Assembly: GCA_963966185.1 (NCBI GenBank)
Contig: CAWZYM010000149.1
Location: forward strand, 200,001-264,000
Direction of reading: 5' to 3'
Length of the DNA: 64,000 bases
DNA from: Rhabditoides inermis
Taxonomy: Eukaryota > Nematoda > Chromadorea > Rhabditida > Rhabditidae
Part shown: positions 1 through 11,888 of the stretch, one piece after another
Position numbering within the stretch: the stretch's first letter is position 1
How the letters are laid out: every line of letters begins with the position of its first letter
Notes under the pieces: generated by a model
Seen by the model: only the letters and a program-made list of their open reading frames with translations
Databases searched by the model: none
What the model was told of the DNA's origin: nothing
Made by a program: the position numbers and the translations under genes

Positions 1-3000
1 GTTGAAGACGTTTCTCGGCCAGGGAGGCGCCGGCCGAGGAGTGCGGGGCATCCTTGTCGCCGAGTATGCCGTATCCCACAACGAGATCGGCTGGAGCTAC
101 GAGCGAATATTCAAGCCGGTTAGTGATTGTGTTGTGGTCAATTTTTTTTCAGATTTTCTAAGAACGCAATGAATGTGTTTTGGGTATCATGTTTACGCAC
201 GTTTTGATACGGTTGTTGAGGCGAGCTTTCTCAAGTTAGTGATTTGGCAGCATCACATTTCACATCCTTCGAAACTCCCTGCGCCACTGCTTTCGTTGCG
301 AAAATACGGAGAGAGTGGTGCATTGAAAGAAGAGCCACGTGAAACTGCGTGCCCCAGTGTAGCTCAGTTTCCGAGTTCGTCTTATTATTGTGTTGTGATC
401 TTTCAGTACATCGAAGGCTCCGTTGTCAGTGTGGCTCTCGCCGATCCCCATTTGCAGTCGTCTCACCAAGTGTGTTTGTTGTTTGAATATGCACCGTAGT
501 TTTTATTGTTTAGTTCTATATAATGTACCTCTTTCGGGCGTAGTGCCTAGACGAAGGCTATCAATATCGGTGATGCATAGGTTTGGAGATAGCCGACATG
601 CCTGTTTGCTTAAAGAAAATTCTTTCGCAATTGTGTATTTCCGTAGATCACACATGAACCGACAATGTTGTGTTCAGCTTTGGGAATATTTTTTACGAAG
701 AGTGCTGATGATGTCAACAGTGATTGTACCGGTTCAGTACATAGGTAGACTATGGGTCCCGCATTCATACTTCGCAGTCTGCCTTGACAAATAAATACTA
801 AGAGGCAAGTAATCATTAATATAATACAGGTGGAGAACGTGTTTCGTCTACTGGAATGGCTCATTGACCATGTGCCAACACTTGAAAAGATCGTATTGAC
901 CACAACGAGCGAAGAGAAGTCGAGCGCGGCTCTGCACCATCTCGAGAAATGGATGTCGAAAAACCATTCTTCAGTTCGCTTCACGATCGTGCGTGACGAA
1001 AACTTGCACCATCGAGAAGTAACGTGAGTCATGTCGCATTTTTGCATTGACCTTTTTTAAACAAGAACTTTCAGATTTTCGAACGGATACTCTGTTTGCA
1101 TTGATCGCGGAATCGACATTTTTCGACGCTCGGCCAAATTGAGGGACGAAAAACGGGAGGAGGAGCGATTGACCAAGAATGTTCGCATTTTCGTCACCTG
1201 GACTCCGCCGTGAGTGGAACTGAAACTACTGAGAAACAGAGAATTATTAAACAAGAATTAATGATAAGAATAGTACTAACACCGTAAATGTGTAAATGAA
1301 ACGAATGAGGTGAACAAAGATATAGATTAGAGTGATCACGTTATCGTTTGTTTCAGCGAGGGGTTCGATGTCGTTCCATCCGAGTCCGCTCTTAACCTTA
1401 TGGACAAGGTATACTTCCTCGCGATTCACGACCTCTCCAGCTCCCCTTTTCTAGGATCTGCCCTGTAATCTTCACGGAAATCTTGCCAGAGCTGTCGAGG
1501 AGATTGCGGAGAAACTCAGGTAAAGTTCGTGTGACAATCAGTTACCGCTTGAGAGTACAAGCGATTGCGAGAGTGAAAAGTGAAAGAAACGACGCAAGAG
1601 CTTTCGATGAACGGTGACTGCAACGCTGATTATCATTCGCGTTTTTCAGTCACAATGGCGACGAGTAGAGTTTCGTTCGATTTCCGAAACGGTCATTTCC
1701 GAAAAATGACGATTTCGAAATTTCCGTTTCGGAAATAACCGAACACTTTTCGGAATTTCCGAACCGAACGACCGTCTGTTCGGTGCGCGCCGAAACGGCA
1801 ATGACCGAACTCGGGTCGCGCCATTTCGGAAATTCCGAAAAACACATTTGCATGATATTGATGAAATGTAACTCACCGATGGTTCACTCATTCTCCACTA
1901 TCAACTCGTGAACACGGTCGAGTCAAGCGAAAAACCCTCCTTCCAGAAATTATTCTAATATTTTTCGGCAATTCCGAAAAGCGCGGCCGAAAGGAACGGC
2001 CGCGCCGAACGATTCCGAAACGGTTTCCGAAACGTCGGTTCGGTCATTGCCGAACAGATCGGATTTCGGGATCGGCCATTTCGGAAATTCCGAAATCGGT
2101 CATCATTTGCCGAATTGTCGATTTTTCGGTCGTCATTTCGGCAGCCGAACGAAACTCTAGCGACGAGACGTCTGCGAGGAGAGAAGTGACTGCAGCAGTC
2201 GTTGCCTACCTGACTGCTGGAGGAGTGACAGATGGACTGCAAGGCATCGTCGTCGACTGCTTCACGATAGAACTCGGCGCCACCGGATGGGATTTCCACC
2301 GCATGTTCCATTGGGTTTGTGATCTACGCTGAATACACCCAACTTTCACATTGTTTCAGCACGTTCGTGAGTGGCAGAAACACATGGGCAACTGAAGAAG
2401 GCCGTCTCTGCGTTCATATCCGAGCCCTTTCTCACAAATCCGTGTCAAGTAAGTGGTGAAAAAACGTTCACAACCCACAAAATCTTTCAGATAGAGAACA
2501 TGAAGTGTTTCTCGGATTTCCTGATCAAATCATTGCCGCGGCTGAAGCGCGTGTGTCTCGCCACGCACAAGGAGAATGGTATGTGCGAAGCTTGGAGACA
2601 AAGTGGTAGAGTTTTACTGCTGTCATTTTCAGACAAGAATCTCAAGTCCATCAAAGAGAAGTTCGCCAGTAAATCGATAAAGTTCGACCGGGAACTGCAT
2701 GACTCGTTGCACCACAGGGAGGCGACGTCAGATAAAAGAGTCGTGCATTTTATTTCATCGTTTTGTCAGACCATATGCGATTACCAGAAAATCACACAAG
2801 ACACCACGAAACTAGATAACAAACACCACAAAAGCACAAGACCACTGCACTGACATATAATCACTACATACATCGTTTCACGTTATATTGACGATATCCA
2901 ATATGGTGTGTTTTGTGATCATTGTATCTGGTTTCATTTCACAATCACCCACAAGCCACAAACACACAAGTTGCTGTGAACATTCTAGCTGTCACCGATT

Positions 3001-4072
3001 TCAGATGCTCGAACGGACTGGCGTTCCACGTCGACCATGGTGTGAATGTGTATCAGAATGCGACCGAGGTCCTTCCCGAGAAGACACGCCAGTGTCAGAA
3101 CACTCATTTCGTCGTGTACTGGTCCCCGCCGTGAGTCACATTTGTTTTGTCTCACAACAAATTCCAAAACTTTTTGCAAAACGCCTTCAAACTTCGGATT
3201 GTCCTCGTCTTCCAACCAAATTGGAACCACTTCAAACTGCTATTAAAAGGATTTTCGAGAAGGCTGACCACTTCTTCAGCGAGTGTTCTCTCCTTTGTGA
3301 ATTCTATTCATTGAACTTTAACGATTTTTGCAGACCCGAAAATTTCATATCTTCGAAGCAGAAACGCAACGTTCCCATCAATTCACAAAACACGGTATCA
3401 TTCACAAATTACGAAACGTGCCTATGTATATACAATAACAGTTCGCACATGATAAAACAATTCAACAAGAACCATTGGATCGTGAAATTTTGTTTTTTCA
3501 GGCTTCTCGTAAAACTCCGAAAACGCTGAGGTGTGACTTCTTCCCTAACTGTCCGAAACTCGATTGCCCGTTCGCACACCCGACAACTCCCTGCTGGTGA
3601 GAAAAAACTGTTGTTGAACCAAATTTCTTTTTTTTTTCTATGCAAATCTTCATATTTTCCACTTTCCACTTCCAATGGATATTTATATTTGCAATTTTCC
3701 ACTTCCCACGTCGAATAGAAATTTCGATCTCAACTTGTGTTCCCATCTCTCCCAACTTGGAGGTTTCTCGAGGAGGACGTGCACGACAAGTACGGCTTTC
3801 CTATCGCCAAGTGCGAGCGGAGCGCCAAGGAGTGCACCTTCCTGCACGACTGCGACGGCGTCAACTGCGGACCCGTCACATGCTCCTTCTACGACAACCA
3901 GAGGAACGAGAAGTGCGCGAGAGGGGCGATGGCTGGTGAGAGGAGAGCTATCCTACCGCTGCCCACTGTCTCCAAGGCAAAGAAGAACAAGAAGAAGAAG
4001 AAGGAGAAGAAGAAGGAGACTGGCGCCAGCGTGACTGGCAATAGGTTCGCAGCTCTTGGTGAAGAGTACTGA
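1..4072 (+). CDS. Double MIT_C-domain protein with C-terminal CCCH zinc fingers (5' end outside window)
   Basis: Exons I can join in phase: <1-118, 407-469, 830-1023, 1075-1209, 1357-1408, 1455-1519, 1650- or 2161-2314, ~2398-2448, 2491-2578, 2633-2726, 3005-3130, 3334-3394, 3502-3596, 3763-4072 (stop TGA). Copy 1 (1-1209) reads NEIGWSYERIFKP, ALADPHLQSSHQ, KIVLTTTS, LHHREVTFSNGY and IDRGIDIF. This is the phospholipase-D-like C-terminal domain of MITD1 (MIT_C, which binds membrane in ESCRT/abscission proteins). Copy 2 (2220-3130) repeats the pattern: ATGWDFHRMF, ISEPFL, RVCLATHKE, LHHREATCSNG. The last exons carry C-x5-C-x4-C-x3-H (CDFFPNCPKLDCPFAH) and C-x6-C-x3-H fingers, resembling Nab2/ZC3H14, then a Lys-rich tail. 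Problems: a MITE sits in one exon, and the join into copy 2 near 2391 is out of frame by one base with the best acceptor (TTTCAG ending 2359). Family assignment is firm; whether the gene still works is not. Confidence 0.7.
1666..2159. mobile_element. hAT-like MITE inserted in an exon
   Basis: A 494-bp element bounded by inverted ends TAGAGTTTCGTTCG at 1666-1679 and its complement at 2146-2159. The flanks are a perfect 8-bp target duplication, GCGACGAG, at 1658-1665 and 2160-2167. An 8-bp duplication with TAGAG-type ends (YARNG) is typical of hAT elements. The interior is made of TTTCCGAAA / CGGAAATTCCG palindromic pieces with no long ORF, so it is non-autonomous. It splits the exon that starts at 1650 and puts an in-frame TAG right after the first target copy. 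Confidence 0.88.
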
Positions 4073-4594
<522 letters not shown>

Positions 4595-4756
4595 CTACAG
4601 TAGCGCGTACTTTTCAAGTTCCTTGATGTGTTGCATGAAGAAGTCGTGAATGACCAGGTCACCAATGGAAGTGGATGCGATTTCCTGAAATCGTATATCT
4701 CTCTTTCTTTCGTTTTTTTTTTATTTCTTTCTCTCTTTCTTTCTCTCTTTCTTTCT

Positions 4757-4805
<49 letters not shown>

Positions 4806-5337
4806 ATCAGATCAGCCCTGTTCCTGGGTCCGAAATACGTACGTGTCGTTAGCGTCGATCACCTTGGCAAGAAGCCTAAAAAACGTTTAAAAACGTAATC
4901 CGGAATTTTATGTGTGAATGTGATTGTGTGACGTAGGTTTTTTCTGTAATAAATTCATTCATAGCCATTCGGTTGCGCATCGATCGAGAATCGTGGTCTT
5001 TCTCTAACATCGATAGCTAAACTGTATTCCTCCGCTAACTCGTTAGTTCAATGCCCTACTGACTGAATGTTTGCTCTCAAATTGATTGTATGCACAGACA
5101 AATCTCTCACTTTGACTTCTTCAAAACAGAATAACAATACGTTTCAAAACCACTAAACGTTCCCAGACGTCTCCCTCTGACTCACGTGTTGAGCATGTAG
5201 GTGTTGGATGTGCAGGCGAGTGCGGCGAGTAGGTGCTTCTTCTCGCCGTCATGTTCTACAAGATTCTTGCGGGCTTCGTTGACGTAGATAGGGAGGGTCT
5301 CTTCGAACTGCGACCGTCGAGGCTGCGTGGGAACGAT
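4595..5337 (-). pseudogene. 3' fragment of an M1-family aminopeptidase gene
   Basis: Three exons join in phase on the minus strand: 5337-5186, 4875-4839 and 4684-4595 (stop TAG at 4597-4595). They encode about 92 residues with EKKHLLAALACTSNTYMLN, then LLAKVIDANDTY, then IGDLVIHDFFMQHIKELEKY. This matches the helical C-terminal (ERAP1_C-like) domain of M1 zinc aminopeptidases, where EADKLRxALACSxExWILNRYL and VWDFxQxNW occur. No HEXXH exon or any other M1 exon is visible upstream before the saposin gene on the same strand. A frame upstream (5338 to about 5470) reads protein-like but ends in TAG exactly at the exon edge. The locus is either an orphan fragment or the tail of a gene whose other exons lie beyond the nested saposin gene. 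The intron at 4685-4838 holds (CT)n at about 4739-4801. Confidence 0.55.
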
Positions 5338-5761
5338 CTACAAGTGGTCCGTCCTCGGTTTCGGCTCCTCACTCGGCAGCACGTCTTCAACGTGCGCGTT
5401 GCCAAATTCTCTCACTTGCTTTCTAGTAGTTGTCTCAATACATTGGCCCCGTCTGCTGCATTATTTCCACCCGCTTTCAAACGGCGGCTCCACCTTTTGA
5501 GAGATGTTTCGCTGTCATCCGTTTTTTCTTCTCGCTTAGATTGTATTGGTTCTTGTCTGTTCATTATTGTTTTTTCACGTGTTATTAATCAACCCATCAA
5601 CCGTATAAATTATTATTATTATTGATAAGAAATCATCAGAAAACTTTAATCTTCAAAAAGTGGAACCATAATTTATAATGAGGTATATAGGTTTTGATAC
5701 ACTATCAAGTAATCTAAATTTATAAATACATTTATTACTACAAAAATCAGTGATTCCTGAT
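5338..5761. other. Spacer between aminopeptidase fragment and saposin gene
   Basis: Mostly AT-rich sequence with a short (ATT)n run near 5607. The minus-strand frame just upstream of 5338 could be a further degraded exon but cannot be tied to a family. Nothing else is supported. Confidence 0.5.
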
Positions 5762-6519
5762 TCACTTGTCGCACAGCTTGACGTCGACGCAGATGTGTGT
5801 GAATGGCTCGTGCTGCTCGAACTTGGAGTAGATATCCGCGCCCAGACCCTGCGCGATGTGGTAGCACAACTGAAAGCGGAACCATTTCAAGGAGTTGATA
5901 ATCATTGTTTGCTCCTTGTGTCCTTACACTTACACACAAGTACATGAAAAATGAGAACGAGATGACTAAAGCACTACGGTAAGGAGACCAGATGTTTGCC
6001 GTTCAATTCTCGTTCACCTGCTGCTCGTGAGCCATCTGCATGCAGCATCCCCAGAGGTCCTGAAAAGATAATGATGTTATGAACTGATGAGGTGTGGTTA
6101 GGATAAGAAAGTACTCACGGTTCGCACTTGATCCAGTGTGAGAGACTTGTTGTTGTAGAATCCTTCAATTGCGCCCACACAGTTATCACACAGATTGCAC
6201 AGCGGAGAGTTCTGAAATGAAAAGGCTGATGGTTATATGATCTCCTAGTGAGTATGTAATGTAATTGAACTACTATATTTGTATCAAGGAGCAAGGGCAA
6301 GAAAGAAAAGTCATCATTGCAAGAACCTCCTCAATGCAGACAACTGCACAGAGGCGAACTCGCACATTGTACATGACTGATTGTGTCGATGACAATATCA
6401 TACAATAATAGTATTGCATAGTAATGTATTAAACTGCTGTATTAATTGTTTACCGATCCCATGATAACGAAGCCGCCGGCCGCAACAGACACAGTTAGAA
6501 GAAGGAGAAGGGAGCGCAT
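5762..6519 (-). CDS. Small secreted saposin-like (SapB) protein
   Basis: Four exons in phase 0 throughout: 6519-6454, 6211-6119, 6059-6018, 5869-5762; 102 residues. The start ATG at 6519-6517 opens a signal peptide (MRSLLLLLTVSVAAGG). The mature part has eight cysteines at residues 27, 30, 33, 58, 59, 69, 94 and 100. The N-terminal CNLCDNC and C-terminal ICVDVKLC are the paired half-cystines of a saposin B fold, and CC (58-59) with C69 fits the inner disulphide. Single-domain SapB proteins in nematodes (spp/caenopore type) are lipid-interacting, often membrane-permeabilising and antimicrobial, and are usually made in the gut. All introns have GT and CAG ends and no lesion is seen. Family is well supported; the antimicrobial role is inferred from relatives. 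Confidence 0.87.
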
Positions 6520-7146
6520 CGTGAAGTTTTCTTTGAGTGTGAAGTCGATTCGATAGTGAAAGATCCAGTCCGGAGCTTTTATGTAGTTTTGCAAGGGTCC
6601 AATAACCTTCTTCTATCTTATCGCAACTCATTGTCTAGTGAATGGAGCATGGCGTTTCGAACCTTGGATCCCTGTTATCGCCCCAGAGAACGAACAAAGA
6701 TGGAGAATGCCCTGAACAGGTGATGTTCGTTAATGCCGAATTGCAATACTCGAATACCTTTAGGTGATCCATCACTCGTTGCCGATGCCGCGAATGTCTC
6801 GTAACCAAGTAACAAAGTGAACACGGCTTGACTGTGATTTATGAATTTGAATCGCTAATGTGGTATGTTCTCTTCCCTCACGCTCTTTTTCAGCTTGAAT
6901 GTAAAATTGTATAAACGTGTTTTACTTGCAAAATTTACTTGCATTTTCACTATTTTCACTGAAGATAGTTTGTATTTATAAGAGGCCTATTGATTCTTAT
7001 TGAAACAACCTTATCCTGTAGATCAGCAAACATTCCACTGTCCGGATACAACCTTTCACTAAAGTCCTCACCATTTCTCCAGTAGCACAATTTGTACACT
7101 TCCCACTTTACATAGGACGTGCCACATGTTTTATGAGATTTGCTTC
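6520..7146. other. Intergenic, short dispersed repeat
   Basis: No exon found. About 6800-6862 (AACCAAGTAACAAAGTGAAC then CGCTAATGTGG) recurs at about 11714-11779, in both cases ahead of the start of a secreted or membrane gene. A piece near 6675-6720 resembles sequence near 15455-15510. Confidence 0.5.
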
Positions 7147-10100
7147 ATGTGGCGGAAAAGTAACATGTTTGCCGGCCGCAAGTGGCGACTGCTGGCCGTT
7201 GCCGCGTTCATCTCCTGTCTCTGCCTCTACCACACTCCTTCCGGTACGTTTTTATGGCCCATTCCACGGCTACTAAATGCATTGGAGGTTCGATAGTAAG
7301 TGATTCGAACGGAACCTTCCTTTCGACCTCTCGAGGACAACTGTGCGATGTTTTTTTCACTTCGTGGGCGACAAAAAAGGTAAAAGTGAAAGTATCCCCC
7401 GACTCTGCGGAGTGGATCGAAGGAAGGGGGATGTATGGGAGGGACATCTGTTTATCGATATTGTTATAAATTTCATGAATAACATTTCAGTTTCCGCGAT
7501 GATGGGTGGAGCCGGTGTCACTAGCCACACACACCACATCCAGCCACCTGCACTACCTATACGAACAGGTTTATAGTAATATAATAATTATTACTGTGTA
7601 CTTCTGGAGATGCAGGGAGAATAGGGGTGGGGTGGTACACTATAACCAAATAGCGACCAAACCCAACTCTACGCGATGTCTAGACAACCAAAAGAGACAC
7701 GATTCGACGGAGGATCGATCGGAGCCTCCGCGAACCATAGAAAGCCCATATTACCAAAAAAGGATGGAAACACATTATAAGAAGAAGAGAGTTTACTGAC
7801 AATAGAAGAAGGACCGCACGCCGGCGGGAGCACACAAAACAATGTCGACCACACGTCCACGACAGCAATACAAGGGAGCATTACTCCAAATCATAACACA
7901 CACTAGTCGCAACTAGGAAAATAAGGGACTACTGCATTCCGCCAGTATCCTAAACCCTACACGGGCAAAACCATGGAACAGGACCGACCTTACTCAAACA
8001 TCGCTATCACCGAACAATGAGACAATACGAAATGGAGGTGGCGGGGCTAGAATTCGGAGCGTGTGGCGTCTCCGCGCAGGTGTGTTGCGAGTGTGTGGAA
8101 GACGAGGGTGGCCGAGTGGGCGAGGAAAGTGCCGGCTCCAGACAGGCGCAGACGGGGCAGACGAATTCGCGGCGCCACTCCTTCTTCACATCCTTCATGC
8201 GAACAGCGACAGAGAGTACAGTATTCGTTCAGCGGGTAGTACGGTAGTACGGTATCATGTCGAGTGGTTGTCACATGGTCATAGTCAAATTGATATGGTA
8301 TCGGTCGTGGAATCCACGACAGGAGAACCAGTGCAAGACAGTATAATGAACAATGGCATACGGTATGACAAAATGAACATAGCGATTTTTTTCATTCATT
8401 AGGATCAGTATAGTGATACTCAGAGTATACGGGTTTAAAAAAAGAACGGAAAACCAGTTGCTATTCTCTTCTCTTTTTTAGGCCACTTCGTGGGACTCGC
8501 TCATCTCGGCGGCGTTGTTCGTGGATGATGTGTCGGCCGCGTCGGTCGCGTCATTCATTCCACTGCACCAGTGCCACGCTAGCGTGCGCGACACAGTGAG
8601 TTCCGCTTGTCGTCTCCTTTCGCAACCTCTCTAACTGGCCAGAGGCGCACTTGAACATTGCACAAAACTCATTGATGACATGATCATAATAACCGTGTCG
8701 TATTGCGATGTATGTCGCGCGATAGCGAGTATATCAATGAAGATGGTGTGCGAACGACACCGCGTACACGGACGAAACAAGTTTGAGATGACATGCTATA
8801 CTATTTTTTTAAACTTTGCTACTTTCATAATTATAGAAATGTTTGTTTTCAGGTGAGCCTTCATGTGGTGTATCGTCGCTCCGCCTTCCAAACCTCTTGT
8901 CATCCAATACGAATCGAATACATCACCACTGACTGTCAAGACTTTCTTAAAAACAGTACGATATGAAGTTTGAAAAACTCTATATTCATTTCTTCAGTCA
9001 AGAAACATCTTTCTTATGTTCCGTATTTCGGAATTTACCCAATCAATGTTATGAAAAACATTGCGAGGCTCGGAAAGAAAAGGCCTCATCTCCCATGAAT
9101 AAAACGCAATTATCAGGATCAAAATCTGCGTTGCATTTCATATCTTATGTGGAAATGATGTTTTCTGACAATTTTGCTAATCTAATTACGCCTCTAGCGA
9201 ATCAGTTGCTAGTGCAGAAAAGAAACGCAGCAAACAGAAGCGTTTTTGTATTCAGGTCCGTTTTGCTGCTGCAACAAATAATACAAGTTCACTACTCACA
9301 CATTTGAAAACAGACTTAGGCGATTCGAAATGAGCGATTTCATCGAAAATCCTCCCCGAACTGTGAGCGATCTGAAGAAACTATACGACAATGGAAGGTT
9401 CGCACAACTTGCTGTTCATTTTTATTCTATATCGCTATTTCCACACCCTTCTACGTTTTGCTTTGAGCGTGGTCGAGTTCCATTCCAAGATTTTTGCGGC
9501 GGGACACACGCTGCCCGATTTATGCAAGGGTGGTTCTCGAAGAGCATTCGGGAGGTTCACATCGCGTCGTGGCCGATTTCATATAAGTGAGTGCAATCGT
9601 GACAAACAAACAATAACGTTGTAATTGTAACAGAACAACAAACACACAGTAACACATCTGGACGAGGGGAGGAGAAAGGTTCAAAACGAAACATCATATT
9701 AGACAATGAAACACTTGCACAGTGGTCTGACAAGCAAACGACAACAGGTCACCCCCCACAACTCGCTGTGTTATGATGGAATCTTGTAGGCATGCCCCAT
9801 ACCAAGCCCTGGCCAGAATTAAAAATCTCGGAGAGAACCGGAAGTGTTTTAATTAATCACCTCACCAAGTTCACGTGCATTTCCATGCGAGATAGGCCAT
9901 TGCGCATGACATCCCGAAACGCGGACAGTGAAACGGCGGCCTAGTGGGAGTGGCTAGTGAACTAACTCGGAATTAGTGACGACCAAGGTACGGTCCCTGT
10001 CAGTGCAAAACGTTTTGCCAAATTTGAAAACATTTTTGCAAGTCTTTACATCAGAAATGGAAAATGGTTGAATTTTGATCTTCGATTGGTTACTTTATCA

Positions 10101-11297
10101 TTACTTGCACTATCAGAGCATAAATCGACTGTGAAGCGGGAGAATTAGTCATCCTGTCATTAATCTTCCCAATGAATCACACGAGAATCTTTAAATAATT
10201 CAAATAACTTCGAAAAAAATTTTTTTGTATATGATTTTATACTTGTGTTTTTTTTTCTCTCTTGTAAAATGTAGTTCAAATTTGGCAAAACATTGTGCAC
10301 CGACGGGGACCGTACCTTGGTCGTCAATATTTCCGAATTAGCTCACTAGCCACTAGGCCGACGAACCGTTGTTTCACTGTCCTCGTTTCGGGATGTCATG
10401 CGCAATGACCTATCGCGTATGGAAATGCACGTGAACTTCCGATGACTAATTAAGACACTTCCGGTGCTCTCCGAAACTTTTAATTTCGGCTAGGGCTTGG
10501 TATGGGGCATGCCTACAAGATTTCATCATAACATAGCGAGTTGTGGGGGGTGACCTGTTGCCATTTGCCTGTGAGATGTTTCGTTTAGAATATTCCTCCC
10601 TCTCTTGCAAGAGAGGTATCAATTGTTTTCTGTTTGTTGTGCTTTCATGTGTGTTTGACAGGAGCTCCTCGTGGGAGCCGCAATTTGTGATGCGCGGCGA
10701 CGACCCGCTCTCCGACGAGCGAATACCACAGCGTCTCCGAGACCAACAGGCACTCGTCAGTCGAGTTGTCTGGTTTACATATATCTTTTCATTTCGCGCA
10801 CTTCCAAAGACTTTTTGCTTTGAGAGTAGTCGAATTTCATTCCAAGATTTTTCCGGACACGCTGCCAGACGTGCATGGGTGGTTAGCGAATTCGATTAAT
10901 TCCTCCCTACTTGAGATACTTGAGGTGTACGAGTTGTGCCGCGCTGGCTTCGCGTTTCGTCTCGTGTCGCACGTCTTTAACGTGCATCGCGGAATCAAAA
11001 CGAGGAATGGCGAGATGGATGTGACGATTCAGGACAACCAGAAACACTACAGACAAAGGTATCAGCACTTCTTCGGAACACAGTACATGTTTCTGACCAT
11101 ACCTCGGCTCTAAACTTAAAAAAAAACTGAATCTCAAAGTTTTCATGAAAGCTGCAGTCGAATTATGATTATGACCGCTAATTATGATAGCGATTGTATG
11201 AAACTATTGTCGGTTTCAGTGCCCTGCGTGGATTCAACGAGCTGGTGAACCGTCTGTACCCCGAAACAACGACTGATTGTGGAACATTTATCATGTG
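7147..11297 (+). pseudogene. Family-49 glycosyltransferase (LARGE/B4GAT1 type), rearranged and probably inactive
   Basis: The first exon (7147-7243) gives a type II membrane anchor (WRLLAVAAFISCLCLY), expected for a Golgi enzyme. Further exons: 7491-7568, 8482-8595 (SWDSLISAALFVDD), 8853-8955, 8998-~9081 (YPINVMKNIARLGKK), ~9117-9255 (VEMMFSDNFANL, VFVFR), 9314-9397, 9468-9586, 10662-10755 (WEPQFVMRGDDPLSDERIP), 10925-11058 (YELCRAGFAFRLVSHVFNVH, RGIKTRNGEMDV) and 11220-11297 (stop). These motifs are diagnostic of Glyco_transf_49. Defects: no exon links 7568 to 8482 in phase, the 9081/9117 junction is out of phase, exon 9468-9586 changes frame near 9525, and a second copy of that exon lies out of order inside the next intron (about 10812-10924). 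The expected acidic DxD-type site reads SYVE. A foldback element fills much of intron 9587-10661. Confidence 0.65.
9731..10571. mobile_element. Foldback element, CAAG/CTTG family, copy 1
   Basis: An 841-bp element with inverted arms of roughly 300 bp, starting CAAGCAAACGACAACAGG and ending with CCATTTGCCTG. It is flanked by a 3-bp duplication, TGA (9728-9730 and 10572-10574). Each arm contains a tRNA-like pol III pattern (GGCGGCCTAGTGG, then GGTACGGTCCC). The unique loop lies at about 10040-10260. It sits in an intron of the glycosyltransferase gene and is the most diverged of three copies with the same arms. No ORF. Confidence 0.85.
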
Positions 11298-11301
11298 ATT
11301 T

Positions 11302-11600
11302 GTGATATGCTATGTATATGAAAAGTCAGAGGCAACTGGCAGAGGATGGCATTTTCCCATCCCTACGCACAAACAAGGACCTCGAGGACATGATGCTGTA
11401 CTCTGGCCGAGGAAGGAAGAATCGTGCGACGAGAAGGCTGCATCCTATCTACGGAAGCAACTGGCAGAGGATGGCACGAGAAGACCCGCACCAATGGACG
11501 ATCATCATGGACCCAGCAAGACTTACAGACTAAACCTATCTACGTTTGATATAACCTGTCACATCTGTCTTTGATTCTGGAAATAAATACTTTAATACTT
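11302..11600 (+). mobile_element. Possible 3' fragment of an RTE-type LINE
   Basis: One frame reads RATRRLHPIYGSNWQRMARE then PHQW. This resembles the conserved C-terminal tail of RTE-clade polyproteins (R..DD....G..W...A.DR..W). The phrase CAACTGGCAGAGGATGGCA occurs twice (near 11333 and 11459), pointing to an internal duplication. It ends in an AAATACTTTAATACTTTAAT tail. The call is weak because only about 60 residues can be read. Confidence 0.35.
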
Positions 11601-11800
11601 TAATGATGTATATGAAAATACATCTACTTTTTTATTTATTCATTTTATAATTATATTTTTCCTATCCCTACGCACTCCTCCAAAACCTACTAACGTTCTC
11701 ACTCACACAAATGGCGAATTCCGTAACCAAGTAACAAAGTGAACAGACGATGATTTACGAATTCGAAACGCTAATGTGGCAGTCTTTTCTCTCTCTCTCG

Positions 11801-11843
<43 letters not shown>

Positions 11844-11888
11844 ATTCCGCTCGGCTCTGGATTGCTCACAGTGATGCTCTCGCCAGCG

